64,000 nucleotides of DNA from G963662905 sp965230045 (GCA_965230045.1 OZ245940.1:2852001-2916000), one strand, 5' to 3'; positions 1 to 9,643 are shown, counted from the first letter of the stretch. The notes: generated from the letters alone by a model not told the origin. Program-made: numbers and translations.

Positions 1-531
1 TGGTGGTGCTGGCCGCAGGTTCATAATTGCTGTGGTGGTGTCGCGCGATGAGCAGCCTTCGCCACTGGTTACTTCACGCCAGTAAATACCGGGCGTTGCG
101 ACATTTATTTTTGAGCCGGTTTGTCCGGTGCTCCATAAATAAGTGCAGGCAGCGCATTCGCCACCATCAATCTCAACGCTTTGGCCGCTGCAGAATTCAA
201 CAGATGCAGGCATCACCAAAGCCGGCAAAGGCGTGATATAGAGCTGGATTGTCGTGTCCCAGCTGCATCCAAAAGAATCTACAGCATAAATTGTGTAGTC
301 TTGTATGCCGGAAAGTTGTGGCGCAAACAACATGCTGTCGTTTTCCACGCTGATAATCCCCGGGCCTTCAATATTACAGGAGTCTGATCCAACTGAATAA
401 AACCAGTCCTGAGGGAGCAGCGACGGATCCAGATTAAGCGTCCAACTCCAGATATAGCCGTTGTCGATGCCCAGGTTGTCTTTTATTTCAATGGTCCAGA
501 GTCCGTTCAGTGGGCAGCCAATTAAATTGGT
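1..531 (-). pseudogene. 3' part of interrupted secreted PKD/P-domain protein (runs off left edge)
   Basis: Read on the minus strand, bases 531 to 1 stay open. They begin with TNLIGCPLNGLWTIEIKD, the typical end of a proprotein-convertase P-domain, and continue the frame of the fragment at 2176-3164. After the P-domain comes a region with CSGQSVEIDGG and a WSTGQTG motif, as in the Ig/PKD-like repeats of large Bacteroidota surface proteins that often end in a gliding-motility or T9SS C-terminal domain. That end lies outside the window. The fragment has no start of its own because an IS66-family element separates it from the 5' half. The protein was probably an exported adhesin or surface protein. 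The domain reading is firm; the overall role is inference. Confidence 0.8.
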
Positions 532-2175
532 GTAACTAATCAGTCTGCAAATTAGCGATAGTTCCCAAAGCAGGCACAACACTCTGTCCATTCTTGATAA
601 TTGTGTCAGTAACTGATCTCAAAACAGCAAAGGCATCCGCTCCTTCGGTCGATCTGAATTGACCTGAAACTTTCTGTTTTACTTTTATGTTTCGGATTGC
701 CCTTTCAGAAGCATTATTGTCTGGCGGGACTTCTGGGTGATATAAGAAGGTGAAGATATAGTCCCTGTATTTGACGAGCCTTTTTTTGAATGCAAGCAAT
801 TCGTTGTGTTTTTCCGGCAGTTCTGCTTTCAGTAAACTGTTCAGCCTGTTTTCAATTGCGTTCCTCTTTGGGTTATGTACGTAGCAGCCCGCATTGTCCA
901 TTTTTTTCTTCAAATCCAGTGCCGTTTGAAACAGCCGTTTGCATATCCTGCTCCATTTATGCCCATACCTTTCTGACAAGTAATTCAGGTCACGTAAAAG
1001 ATGTGCCATACAAATCTGGTGCGACAGCGCAGCAGTATTAAAATGGCTCTTCCAGCAATCATGTACCAACACAGAGTTTTTAAACCCATCTTTAAATGTA
1101 TTGCCAATGCTCCTCTGTGCCCTGTTGTCAGTGATGGTAATGAATGTAGCCTCTTGGTTTTGCCATGTCCATGCCCAGTGCTTATTGCCATCAACCTTAA
1201 CTCCTGTCTCATCACTTCCTACAGAAAAACAATATCCTCCCGAAAGCAACTTTTGCTTTATTAGGTCATAGGCTGGTTGGGCCTTACGCTTTAGTTTATT
1301 GAGCAAATAATGGATGCCCCCTTCGCTTATGGGAACGTGGAAAACATCCCTGAAAAGTTCTTTCATACGCAGAAAGGGCAGGTACTGCCTGGTATGGAAA
1401 TACCCGATCAAACTTTCAATGTTGTTCCCATAGCTTACCGGGGCATTGGCCTGAGATGGATAATCACACTTGGTTTCATGGCCACAACTGCAAACCTTTT
1501 TATATACCCGGTGTTCTGTGACATGTAACTTTATCTCGGGAATATCAAATACCTGGCGTTTACCGGCTAATTGTACGGGCAAAGAAGCAAGGTCTTTTCC
1601 GCAACACTTGCAATATGAGGGGATGTGCTTCTCAATAGTGTCAGGCACTTGGGCCATCTTAAGTGTGTTTCCTTTCCGCCCTGCCTGTCCGCCTGGCTTA
1701 CGCCCTGTCTTTTCCCTCAAACTCCTGCGCTTAGGGCGGTTCTGATCTTGGGAGGGAGGTATTGAGCTGTTGTTGCTGTTTTTTGGTGTTTGGTATTTGG
1801 CAAGCTTTTCTTTGAGTTTTTTGTTTTCCAACTCAAGGGCTTCCAGTCTTCTTTCAAGCTGGCCGATCCTTTTGAAAAGCTCTTGTATAATGAAATCTTT
1901 GTCCAAAACTTTTTTCTTTCAAAAGTAGTGTAGGTTGGAGGCAAAAGTCAAATTACCAGCGGTTTAGTTACGAACACAGGAAACAGCAAATTGTGAACAG
2001 CCAATGATTTTTGAAAAATACCCCAAGGAGAACCCAATATTTAAACCCGAAATCCAAAGGCAAACAAATAGCAAAATCACAGAGCCTTTAAACGCATCAA
2101 CCCCAGAAAGTTATTCACAAGCCACAGCGAAAATTGTTAATAAGGATTGATTTTTTTCTGACACTGATTAGTTAC
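532..2175 (-). mobile_element. IS66-family insertion sequence (single-ORF, ISBst12-like)
   Basis: The element is bounded by near-perfect terminal inverted repeats beginning GTAACTAATCAGT at both ends and flanked by the 8-bp duplication AAATTGGT (524-531 and 2176-2183). Eight-bp duplications are characteristic of IS66. It is about 1.64 kb with one transposase gene and no tnpA/tnpB accessory genes, which fits the ISBst12 subgroup. Removing the element and one duplication copy restores the host reading frame (FTN-LIG) exactly. The ends, the duplication and the intact transposase indicate a fairly recent insertion. About 265 bp upstream of the transposase start (1907-2175) hold no gene. Confidence 0.92.
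536..1906 (-). CDS. IS66-family transposase
   Basis: A 456-residue DDE transposase. The N-terminus (about residues 8-40) is a leucine-zipper-like coiled coil. Next is a basic linker rich in PKNSNNSS/PPSQD, then the IS66 zinc-finger region with CKCCGKDL and CSCGHET cysteine pairs (about 95-150), then the catalytic domain. The three acidic positions are visible as SVGSDETG, LVHDCWKSH and the final Glu in NNASERAIRNIKV. The stop codon lies inside the terminal inverted repeat at 536, so the gene fills the element to its right end. It appears full length and intact. Confidence 0.95.
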   Translation of the reverse strand: MDKDFIIQELFKRIGQLERRLEALELENKKLKEKLAKYQTPKNSNNSSIPPSQDQNRPKRRSLREKTGRKPGGQAGRKGNTLKMAQVPDTIEKHIPSYCKCCGKDLASLPVQLAGKRQVFDIPEIKLHVTEHRVYKKVCSCGHETKCDYPSQANAPVSYGNNIESLIGYFHTRQYLPFLRMKELFRDVFHVPISEGGIHYLLNKLKRKAQPAYDLIKQKLLSGGYCFSVGSDETGVKVDGNKHWAWTWQNQEATFITITDNRAQRSIGNTFKDGFKNSVLVHDCWKSHFNTAALSHQICMAHLLRDLNYLSERYGHKWSRICKRLFQTALDLKKKMDNAGCYVHNPKRNAIENRLNSLLKAELPEKHNELLAFKKRLVKYRDYIFTFLYHPEVPPDNNASERAIRNIKVKQKVSGQFRSTEGADAFAVLRSVTDTIIKNGQSVVPALGTIANLQTD

Positions 2176-3164
2176 AAATTGGTGAATGATTCTTCAGGAA
2201 TATAAAAGTTGTCCAGACCGTATATATCTGTTGAATCTACTGAGTTATTGTAAGCTGTATTCCCGTTGTTAAGTATTCTAAAGGCGGGATAAAATTCAGA
2301 CCAGCAATAGTTCCATCCGGTTCCGTGTGGATTGGTAACAGGGTCACATTTGTCTGCGCCATTATCATTTGTATTGGGTATGCCCAGGTCTTTTCCACCA
2401 CCGCCTTCGCTTTTCAAAAGTACATTGCTTCCGTTTGGGCAAATAAGCTTCATATAAAAATCTCCAATATACGTATGCTCCATATTCACGCAAACACTGA
2501 GGATATCAGACAAGCTGCTTATTGTTGCTCCGGGTGCAAAGGATTCAAAAACCACATCAGTATAATAAGTATCTCCAAACCCACAGTCAACGCCATCAGG
2601 CAGGAAGGTGAGGCTGTCGTATGATTCGCTGGCATTGAGCTCATAAGTGAAAGGCACTGTTTCTATTATGGTTTTAATCGAAATGGAAACCGTATCGTAT
2701 TGGCAATAAACGCCCGAAGTATTAATTTCAGTTATGGGATTTCCTGCAAGGCGCACACGGGCAGCCAAAGGATCTGATGAGCAATTGTTTTGATCGGTTG
2801 CAGTAATATTTATATCGTAGCCTCGTATTTGGCTGTATTGATGGTCTGTTAAGGGGATTTTCTCGGTAGCCTGATTCGTCCCGTCTCCAAAATCCCAAAA
2901 ATATTTATTTAAGGTGTCATGCTGGATATAGTGCGTCCCGTTATCAGGATAAACCCCATAAACTTTGAGGTAAAGTGTGTCTTCAGGGCATAGATCAAAA
3001 TAAAGGTAACCGTCTGCTCCGCTAACAGGCACAGGAGTACAATTAAGTGTATCAAAATATAGTTCAATATCCTGACAGGCACGGCTTTGGGCATCAGCTT
3101 CAATAGTTAAACCTATTGTAATTAATAATGGAATGAAAATATAAGTATACAAATATCGGATCAT
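2176..3164 (-). pseudogene. 5' part of secreted PKD/P-domain protein interrupted by IS66
   Basis: The fragment starts with a Sec signal peptide (MIRYLYTYIFIPLLITIG, cleavage near ADAQS). A PKD domain follows with the WDFGDG motif (about residues 55-140). Next is most of a proprotein-convertase P-domain (about 190 to the break), recognisable by the GDFYMKLICPNG and GTGWNYCWSE segments. The open frame ends 'FTNL-stop' because the stop codon is supplied by the IS66 terminal repeat. Reading continues in frame on the far side of the element at 531. P-domains of this type occur in exported Bacteroidota proteases and adhesins. A truncated product could be made but would lack any C-terminal sorting domain. 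Confidence 0.85.
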
Positions 3165-3439
3165 TAATTCAGCCTTTGAGAGCAGACAGTGCAGAGCTGC
3201 TTATGGTTGATTGAAAGAGCGGTTTATGCGGCAAAAATAAGCGAATCTTTGAGAACTGCTTGGCCTGTAAATGCTTTTTGATCAAAAATTTCAGGCTTTG
3301 TCGCATATTTGTTATTGCCGCTTCATGTTGAATTGAATTATTTTCTTATCTTGCATGATGTAAATGCTGATGGGCATTATGATTTGCCCGGAAGTTTATT
3401 GTTATTCATTTTGGGAAGCTATGAACAACTACAGGCAGT

Positions 3440-5221
3440 ATGCAGGATCTGAATAGTATAATTGTAATCCTTGTTATTATTTTTATCGTCATATCTCTTT
3501 ATTTAGAGATAGTTGGCGCTGCATTTACTTTTATTATCGGTGTGCTTGCTTTGGGGCTTTTTGGGATTTTAACACCTAATGAAATCTTAAGCGGATTTGC
3601 CAATGAGCAAATTATGGTCATCCTGATGCTTCTGCTTATTGGTGAGGTAATCCGAAAAACCGGTGTGCTAGAACGAACATTCGATCGTCTTTTCTATAAA
3701 TCCAGAACCTACGGGAGCTTCATGACCCGAATGGTTTTTGTCGTTTCGATTTTTTCTGCATTCCTCAACAATACGCCGCTTGTTGCCATAATGATGCCCT
3801 ATGTAAGCAGTTGGAGCAAAAGGCATGGAATCAGTGCTTCCAAATTGTTGATCCCTTTGAGTTTTGCGGCAATCCTGGGCGGTTGCGCCACACTTATCGG
3901 TACTTCAACCAACCTTATAGTTAACGGTTTGGTAGAAGCACAAACGGTAATTCCGGGATTTAATTCGATTGGGATTTTCGATTTTGCATGGGTGGGCGTC
4001 CCGATGATTTTTATTGGATTCATTTATTTGCTGCTTTTCAGTAGAAAACTATTGCCCGACCGTGGAAATGCCTTGAATACGCTTTCGGAGAAAACCCGGC
4101 AATATCTGGTTACAACGCGCTTAAAATCCAATTCGAGCCTTGCCGGAAAAACCATCCAGGGTGCGGGATTAAGGAATTTGAAAGGACTGTACCTCGCAGA
4201 AATTATCCGCGGGCAGGAGGAGATAAAACCCGTCCATCCAAATGAAAGGCTGCAAAAAGATGATACACTGGTATTTGCCGGCGAAACAGAAACCGTTGTT
4301 GAGCTGGTAAATACTACCAATGGCCTTGAACTTTCCGAAATTGGGATGTACACCCGCAAAAGCCGCACTCAAGCACTGGAAATCGTGGTGTCGCACAATT
4401 CATCACTCATTGGCCGCACAGCAAAAGAAGCGCGTTTCCGTAGCCGCTACGATGCCGCAGTTATTGGCGTGCACCGAAACGGAGAAAAAATTACCGGGAA
4501 AATCGGTGCACTGAAACTTAAAGCAGGGGATGTGCTGCTGCTGATTGCCGGTGATGATTTCCGCCAAAGAAGCCGTGATACACAGGATTTTTATCTGATC
4601 AGCCGTATCCGTGATTACCACCGCCTGAGGCCCGTGCAAACCTGGCTGATTCTCGGCGGACTGGTATTGGCGATTGTTTTGTCGGCTTTTAAACTGGTTT
4701 CCCTTTTTATGGCACTGGCTATTCTGCTGGCTTTGCTGATGATTTTTAAAATCCAATCGCCAAAAGAAGTTCCAAGAAGCCTGGATTTTAACCTGGCCGT
4801 CATCATCGCGATGTCGCTGGCTTTGGGAACAGCAATGCTCAAGACCGGTGTGGCCGGGCATATCGCCGGTTTTATGATAAAATTCCTGATTCCTTTGGGT
4901 AATTTTGGATTGATGGTAGGCTTGTATGTTATCACGGCAATCCTGGGTGCAATTGTTACCAATAAGGCCGCTGTTGCACTGATTTTTCCTATTGCGATCA
5001 GCATCGCCGCACGTATGAATATAGACCCAATGCCATTGGTTTTGGTCTTGACTTATGCCGCTGCAGCCAGTTTCCTCACACCGGTGGGCTACCAAACAAA
5101 CCTTATGGTTTATGGTCCCGGTGGCTACAATTTCAGGGATTTCCTGAAGATAGGCGCTCCGCTCACATTGATCTACCTTGTGGTATCGGTTTCTATCTTA
5201 TATTTGCTTTACTTCGTTTGA
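3440..5221 (+). CDS. SLC13-family anion (probably sulfate) permease with TrkA-C domains
   Basis: A 593-residue inner-membrane carrier of the SLC13/DASS family. Hydrophobic segments (about residues 5-205) include the NNTP (110-113) and GTSTN (154-158) motifs of the sodium-dicarboxylate/sulfate symporter fold. A cytosolic insertion of about 180 residues (roughly 215-395) contains two TrkA-C/RCK_C-like domains. A second membrane half follows, with SFLTPVGYQTNLMVYGPGGY near the end. Sulfate is the likely substrate because cysQ, cysC, cysD and cysN follow at once on the same strand, and this permease type heads such operons in Bacteroidota. The TrkA-C pair is probably regulatory. The start at 3440 gives a normal family N-terminus. 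No convincing promoter was found just upstream. Confidence 0.9.
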   Translation: MQDLNSIIVILVIIFIVISLYLEIVGAAFTFIIGVLALGLFGILTPNEILSGFANEQIMVILMLLLIGEVIRKTGVLERTFDRLFYKSRTYGSFMTRMVFVVSIFSAFLNNTPLVAIMMPYVSSWSKRHGISASKLLIPLSFAAILGGCATLIGTSTNLIVNGLVEAQTVIPGFNSIGIFDFAWVGVPMIFIGFIYLLLFSRKLLPDRGNALNTLSEKTRQYLVTTRLKSNSSLAGKTIQGAGLRNLKGLYLAEIIRGQEEIKPVHPNERLQKDDTLVFAGETETVVELVNTTNGLELSEIGMYTRKSRTQALEIVVSHNSSLIGRTAKEARFRSRYDAAVIGVHRNGEKITGKIGALKLKAGDVLLLIAGDDFRQRSRDTQDFYLISRIRDYHRLRPVQTWLILGGLVLAIVLSAFKLVSLFMALAILLALLMIFKIQSPKEVPRSLDFNLAVIIAMSLALGTAMLKTGVAGHIAGFMIKFLIPLGNFGLMVGLYVITAILGAIVTNKAAVALIFPIAISIAARMNIDPMPLVLVLTYAAAASFLTPVGYQTNLMVYGPGGYNFRDFLKIGAPLTLIYLVVSVSILYLLYFV

Positions 5222-5266
5222 TGATGAAATTAAAATTTGTAATTAAAATTAATTAAAAAATATATT

Positions 5267-6058
5267 ATGCTTCAAACTACAATTCAGGCCGCAATAGCTG
5301 CCGGTAAAAAAATCCTGGAAGTGTATCATTCCGATGATTTTCAGGTGGAAATGAAAGGCGATAACTCACCATTGACCAAAGCCGACAAAAAATCCAATGA
5401 GGTTATTATGAGTTATTTAAAACGCTTTGATATTCCTGTTTTAAGTGAAGAAATGGCTCAGGCAGATTATTCCGAACGCAAGGGTTGGACAGAATGCTGG
5501 ATTGTTGATCCTCTGGACGGAACAAAAGAATTCATCAAACGCAATGGTGAATTTACAGTAAATATTGCCCGCGTACGTGATGGCGTGCCGGTCATGGGTG
5601 TGATTTATACACCCGTCAGTGGCGAATTGTTCTATGCGGAAGAAGGAAAGGGTGCATTTAAAACGACTTATACAGGAGAAGCCGATCAGGCTATTTTGGA
5701 AGATATCGATAAACTGGCCACCGCATTACCGGATGCTTCAGCAAAACCTGAAAAATATACTGTTGTTGCCAGCCGCTCGCACCGAAATGACGAGACAAAC
5801 GAATTTATTGCTAAATTGCAGGATGATCATCCGGATCTGGAATTATTTTCAAGGGGCAGTAGCCTGAAAATTTGCATGGTGGCCGAAGGTAAAGCGGATA
5901 TTTATCCCCGTTTTGCCCCAACAATGGAGTGGGATACCGCTGCAGGACATGCCATTGCAAAATACGCAGGCTGCAAAATGACACTTACTGATATGGAAAA
6001 TGAATTGAAATATAATAAAGAGAACCTTCTGAATCCATGGTTTGTAGTAAAACGATAA
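5267..6058 (+). CDS. cysQ: 3'(2'),5'-bisphosphate nucleotidase CysQ
   Basis: A 263-residue inositol-monophosphatase-fold enzyme. It removes the 3'-phosphate from 3'-phosphoadenosine 5'-phosphate (PAP), the by-product of PAPS use, and may also act on PAPS. The metal-binding motifs are present: EE at 61-62, DPLDGTKEF at 81-89 and EWDTAAGHA in the C-terminal part. It lies 45 bp after the permease gene and 4 bp before cysC, so it is in the sulfate-activation operon. Cytoplasmic. Length and motifs match the CysQ family. Confidence 0.95.
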   Translation: MLQTTIQAAIAAGKKILEVYHSDDFQVEMKGDNSPLTKADKKSNEVIMSYLKRFDIPVLSEEMAQADYSERKGWTECWIVDPLDGTKEFIKRNGEFTVNIARVRDGVPVMGVIYTPVSGELFYAEEGKGAFKTTYTGEADQAILEDIDKLATALPDASAKPEKYTVVASRSHRNDETNEFIAKLQDDHPDLELFSRGSSLKICMVAEGKADIYPRFAPTMEWDTAAGHAIAKYAGCKMTLTDMENELKYNKENLLNPWFVVKR

Positions 6059-6062
6059 AATT

Positions 6063-6683
6063 ATGATTATACCAGAAAACATTCATCCTGTATTTGATCA
6101 GATTCTTAAACGGGAACATAAGGAAGATCTTTTGAACCAGCATTCGAAAGTTGTTTGGTTTACAGGACTTTCAGGTGCGGGCAAAACCACCCTTGCCAAA
6201 GGGCTGGAAAAAATGATGCACAATACCGGCTATCTGGCGCAAGTGCTCGATGGCGATAATATCCGTACGGGCATCAATAACAATTTGGGTTTTACCGAAG
6301 AAGACCGTATGGAAAATATCCGCAGGATTGCAGAAGTTTCCAAATTGTTGATGAACAGCGGTATTATTACCATCAATAGTTTTATCAGCCCGACTAACGA
6401 AATTCGGGCTCTTGCGCGTGATATTATTGGCGCTGAGGATTTTGTGGAAGTTTTTGTTAAAGCGCCCATCGAAGTTTGCGAAGAACGTGATGTGAAAGGC
6501 CTTTATAAAAAGGCACGTGCCGGAAAAATCAAAAACTTTACCGGTATTGATTCGCCTTTTGATGAACCGGTAGATGCTGATATCGTAATCAATACCGCAG
6601 AAAATGAAATTGAAGATTCCGTGAAAAAGATTTACGATTTCTTGCTGCCAAAAATCGAATACAAAAAATTGGAGGAAAAATAA
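6063..6683 (+). CDS. cysC: Adenylyl-sulfate (APS) kinase
   Basis: A 206-residue cytoplasmic kinase that phosphorylates APS at the 3' position to give PAPS. It has an intact Walker A motif GLSGAGKTT (35-43), the APS-kinase signature LDGDNIRTGINNNLGF, the FISPTNEIR segment and the GLYKKARAGKIKNFTGI substrate-lid motif. All are in functional form, in contrast to the C-terminal domain of the downstream cysN product. Its stop overlaps the cysD start by one base (TAATG), so translation is probably coupled. GGAGG at 6671-6675 near its 3' end is likely the ribosome-binding site of cysD. Confidence 0.96.
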   Translation: MIIPENIHPVFDQILKREHKEDLLNQHSKVVWFTGLSGAGKTTLAKGLEKMMHNTGYLAQVLDGDNIRTGINNNLGFTEEDRMENIRRIAEVSKLLMNSGIITINSFISPTNEIRALARDIIGAEDFVEVFVKAPIEVCEERDVKGLYKKARAGKIKNFTGIDSPFDEPVDADIVINTAENEIEDSVKKIYDFLLPKIEYKKLEEK

Positions 6684-7591
6684 TGGATACATATAAACTG
6701 AATAACCTTAAAGAGCTTGAGGCCGAAAGCATCCATATCATACGTGAGGTGGCTGCCGAATTTGAGAACCCGGTGATGCTCTACAGTATTGGTAAAGATT
6801 CATCTGTAATGGTGCGCCTGGCCGAAAAGGCTTTTGCTCCCGGTAAAGTGCCCTTTCCGCTCATGCACATTGATTCGCTCTGGAAATTTACTGAAATGAC
6901 ACAGTTTCGCGATAAATACGCTGCGGAAAAAGGCTGGGACCTGATCGTGCATTCCAATGAAGAAGGCCGTGCAAAAGGAATCGGGCCGTTTACACATGGT
7001 AGCAAAGTGCATACCGACCTTATGAAAACTCAGGCGTTGCTGCAAGCTTTGAACAAATACAAATTTGATGCAGCTTTTGGTGGTGCGCGCCGCGATGAAG
7101 AAAAATCACGTGCCAAAGAACGGATTTATTCTTTCCGCGATGAATTCCATCAGTGGGATCCAAAAAACCAACGCCCCGAACTTTGGAACCTCTACAATGC
7201 CAAAGTGCATAAAGGTGAATCAATCCGTGTTTTCCCCCTGAGCAACTGGACCGAACTCGACATCTGGCAGTATATCCGTTTGGAGGAAATCCCGATTGTA
7301 CCTTTATACTATGCCAAAATGCGCCCGGTAGTAGAGTTTAATAATGCGCTCGTTTTGGTTGATGATGACCGTATGCCGAAAGATCTCGCAGCTACGGCTG
7401 AAATGAAAATGGTACGTTTCCGCACCTTGGGCTGCTATCCGCTTACAGGAGCTGTGGAATCCGAAGCCGATACAATCGAGAAAATCGTTGAAGAAATGAT
7501 GACCGCAACAAAAAGTGAGCGGACTACACGCGTCATTGATTTTGACCAGGATGCCAGTATGGAACAGAAGAAACGCGAAGGTTACTTCTAA
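6683..7591 (+). CDS. cysD: Sulfate adenylyltransferase subunit 2
   Basis: A 302-residue adenylyltransferase subunit of ATP sulfurylase. It forms APS from ATP and sulfate, driven by GTP hydrolysis in CysN. The N-type pyrophosphatase PP-loop is SIGKDSSVM (35-43), and the conserved FGGARRDEEKSRAKERIYS block and the FPLSNWTELDIWQYI segment follow. Length is standard. The start overlaps the cysC stop and is preceded by GGAGG, a stronger ribosome-binding site than most genes here have. cysN follows 36 bp later. Confidence 0.97.
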   Translation: MDTYKLNNLKELEAESIHIIREVAAEFENPVMLYSIGKDSSVMVRLAEKAFAPGKVPFPLMHIDSLWKFTEMTQFRDKYAAEKGWDLIVHSNEEGRAKGIGPFTHGSKVHTDLMKTQALLQALNKYKFDAAFGGARRDEEKSRAKERIYSFRDEFHQWDPKNQRPELWNLYNAKVHKGESIRVFPLSNWTELDIWQYIRLEEIPIVPLYYAKMRPVVEFNNALVLVDDDRMPKDLAATAEMKMVRFRTLGCYPLTGAVESEADTIEKIVEEMMTATKSERTTRVIDFDQDASMEQKKREGYF

Positions 7592-7627
7592 GCCGTATTA
7601 TTTTTTTTAATTCAAAAATAATTTGTT

Positions 7628-9532
7628 ATGACACAACCAAATTTAGATATAAAAGAATTTCTTGATCAGGATCAGAAAAAAGACCTTCTGCGTTTGCTTA
7701 CAGCCGGAAGTGTGGATGATGGGAAATCAACATTGATCGGACGCCTGCTTTTCGATAGCAAAAAATTATATGAAGACCACCTGGCGGCTCTGGAACGCGA
7801 TAGCAAACGTATCGGGCATGCCGGTGAAGAAATTGATTACGCATTGCTGCTCGATGGGCTTAAAGCAGAAAGGGAACAAGGCATTACCATTGATGTGGCC
7901 TATCGTTATTTCTCAACGAACAAGCGGAAATTTATCATTGCAGATACACCCGGCCACGAACAATATACGCGCAATATGGTTACCGGAGCCTCAACCGCCA
8001 ACCTTGCAATTTTGTTGGTCGATGCCCGCAAAGGTGTTATTACACAAACACGCCGCCATACATTTATTGTGAGCCTGTTGGGAATCAGGCACGTTGTTGT
8101 TGCTGTAAACAAAATGGACCTCATGGATTATAAAAAAGAGGTCTTTGATCAGATTTGCAGCGATTATAAGGATTTTGTTACCGGACTGAATATCCCTGAT
8201 ATTGAGTTTATTCCACTATCAGCTTTGAAAGGCGACAATGTAGTGGACCGCTCCGATAAAATGCCTTGGTACCACGGTGAAAGCATGCTGGAATACCTCG
8301 AAAATGTGCATGTGGGCAGCGACCGTAATTTTGCCGATTTCCGCCTTCCTGTCCAGTTTGTGAACCGTCCGGATATCCATTTTCGTGGCTTTTCCGGAAG
8401 TGTAGCATCCGGTATTGTCCGTAAAGGTGATGAAATTACAGCATTGCCCAGTGGAAAATCATCGAAAGTAAGCCGTATTATTGGCTCAGAAGGTGACCAG
8501 GATTATGCTTTTCCCCCACAGGCCATTACCCTTACGCTGGAAGATGAAATCGATATCAGCCGCGGCGAAATGATCGTACATCCTGATAACCAGCCCCGGG
8601 CCGAACGCCATTTTGAAGCAATGATGGTTTGGATGGACGAAAGCCCAATGGATATCTCAACCCAGTTTTACATCAAGCATACTACCAACGCTACCCGTGC
8701 ACGTATCGACCGCATTAAATATCAGGTGGATGTAAATACACTCGAACGCGGCGAAACAGATTCCTTGAAACTCAATGAAATAGCTCGTGTTGTCCTGACT
8801 ACGGTCAAACCGATTTTCTTTGATCCCTATGAGAAGAATCATACAACAGGTTCATTTGTGCTGATCGATCCTATGACACACAATACTTCCGCTGTGGGGA
8901 TGATCATCGATAAACTGGATGAGAAGAACCTCTACAGCCGGATTACCGATACGGATCTCCAAAAAATTCAAAGGGGCGAAAGCCTGATTAAGGATGAGGA
9001 ACGTGAAGAACGTTATCAGCAGAAAGCTTCTACCATCTGGATTACCGGCCTGCATGGCTCTGGAAAGAATAAACTGGCTTATGCCCTTGAACGTCAATTG
9101 TTTGATGAAAAGAAAATTGCTGTTCTCCTCGATGGAAGCACGGTGCGTTCCGGTCTTTCGCGCGAACTGGACCACAGCCCTGCAGATCGTGCAGAGCACC
9201 TTCGCAGGGTGGCTCATGTGGCACGTTTGCTTAACGATCAGGGAATTATAGCCATTTGTAGTTTTATTTCGCCCAGCGAAAGCATACGGACGCAGGTTGC
9301 CGAAATGATTGGAAAAGAACGCTTCCATTTGGTGCATATGGATGCCGGCCTGGACTATTGTAAAAGCAATAAACCCGAACTGTATAAAAAAGCTGATGAA
9401 GGACTGCTTTCCAACCTCCCGGGTGTTGATGCCCAATATGATCCTCCTGTAAATGCAGAATTTACCGTTACACCGCAGGAGATCGAAGAACGAATTGGTG
9501 AAATTGTTGAAAAAGTGCTCGCGGGAAAATAA
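7628..9532 (+). CDS. cysN: Sulfate adenylyltransferase subunit 1 fused to a degenerate APS-kinase domain
   Basis: A 634-residue CysN-CysC fusion. Residues about 20-440 are the GTPase subunit of ATP sulfurylase: P-loop GSVDDGKST (27-35), switch DTPGHEQYTRNM, NKMD, then EF-Tu-like beta-barrel domains. Residues about 465-634 are an APS-kinase-like domain that looks inactive. Walker A reads GLHGSGKNK, with Asn481 where Ser/Thr is required. The DGDN signature is DGST (from 502). The RDPKGLYKKARAG/FTGI lid has become SNKPELYKKADEG/LPGV. The GTPase half appears fully functional. Because a complete stand-alone cysC sits in the same operon, the fused domain may now be structural or regulatory, perhaps in APS channelling. 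A rho-independent terminator follows. Confidence 0.95.
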   Translation: MTQPNLDIKEFLDQDQKKDLLRLLTAGSVDDGKSTLIGRLLFDSKKLYEDHLAALERDSKRIGHAGEEIDYALLLDGLKAEREQGITIDVAYRYFSTNKRKFIIADTPGHEQYTRNMVTGASTANLAILLVDARKGVITQTRRHTFIVSLLGIRHVVVAVNKMDLMDYKKEVFDQICSDYKDFVTGLNIPDIEFIPLSALKGDNVVDRSDKMPWYHGESMLEYLENVHVGSDRNFADFRLPVQFVNRPDIHFRGFSGSVASGIVRKGDEITALPSGKSSKVSRIIGSEGDQDYAFPPQAITLTLEDEIDISRGEMIVHPDNQPRAERHFEAMMVWMDESPMDISTQFYIKHTTNATRARIDRIKYQVDVNTLERGETDSLKLNEIARVVLTTVKPIFFDPYEKNHTTGSFVLIDPMTHNTSAVGMIIDKLDEKNLYSRITDTDLQKIQRGESLIKDEEREERYQQKASTIWITGLHGSGKNKLAYALERQLFDEKKIAVLLDGSTVRSGLSRELDHSPADRAEHLRRVAHVARLLNDQGIIAICSFISPSESIRTQVAEMIGKERFHLVHMDAGLDYCKSNKPELYKKADEGLLSNLPGVDAQYDPPVNAEFTVTPQEIEERIGEIVEKVLAGK

Positions 9533-9554
9533 TTCCTGAATGAGATAACTTAAT

Positions 9555-9589
9555 AAACCGGGATGGCTTGGGCTGTTCCGGTTTTTTTT
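9555..9589 (+). terminator. Rho-independent terminator of the sulfate operon
   Basis: Inverted repeat AAACCGG...CCGGTTT followed by a run of T residues, about 20 bp after the cysN stop. It faces the proS terminator in a convergent gene pair. Confidence 0.75.
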
Positions 9590-9606
9590 GTGATGCGAGG
9601 CAGTCA

Positions 9607-9643
9607 CAAAAAAACCGGAAGAAAATATCCCTCCGGCTTTTTG
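9607..9643 (-). terminator. Rho-independent terminator of proS
   Basis: Read on the minus strand, GCCGGAG pairs with TTCCGGT around a roughly 10-nt loop and is followed by seven T residues. It lies just downstream of the proS stop. Confidence 0.7.

Noticed and set aside
4403..5095. 230-codon minus-strand frame inside the SLC13 permease
   Set aside because: His/Gln/Asn-rich shadow of a membrane-protein gene.
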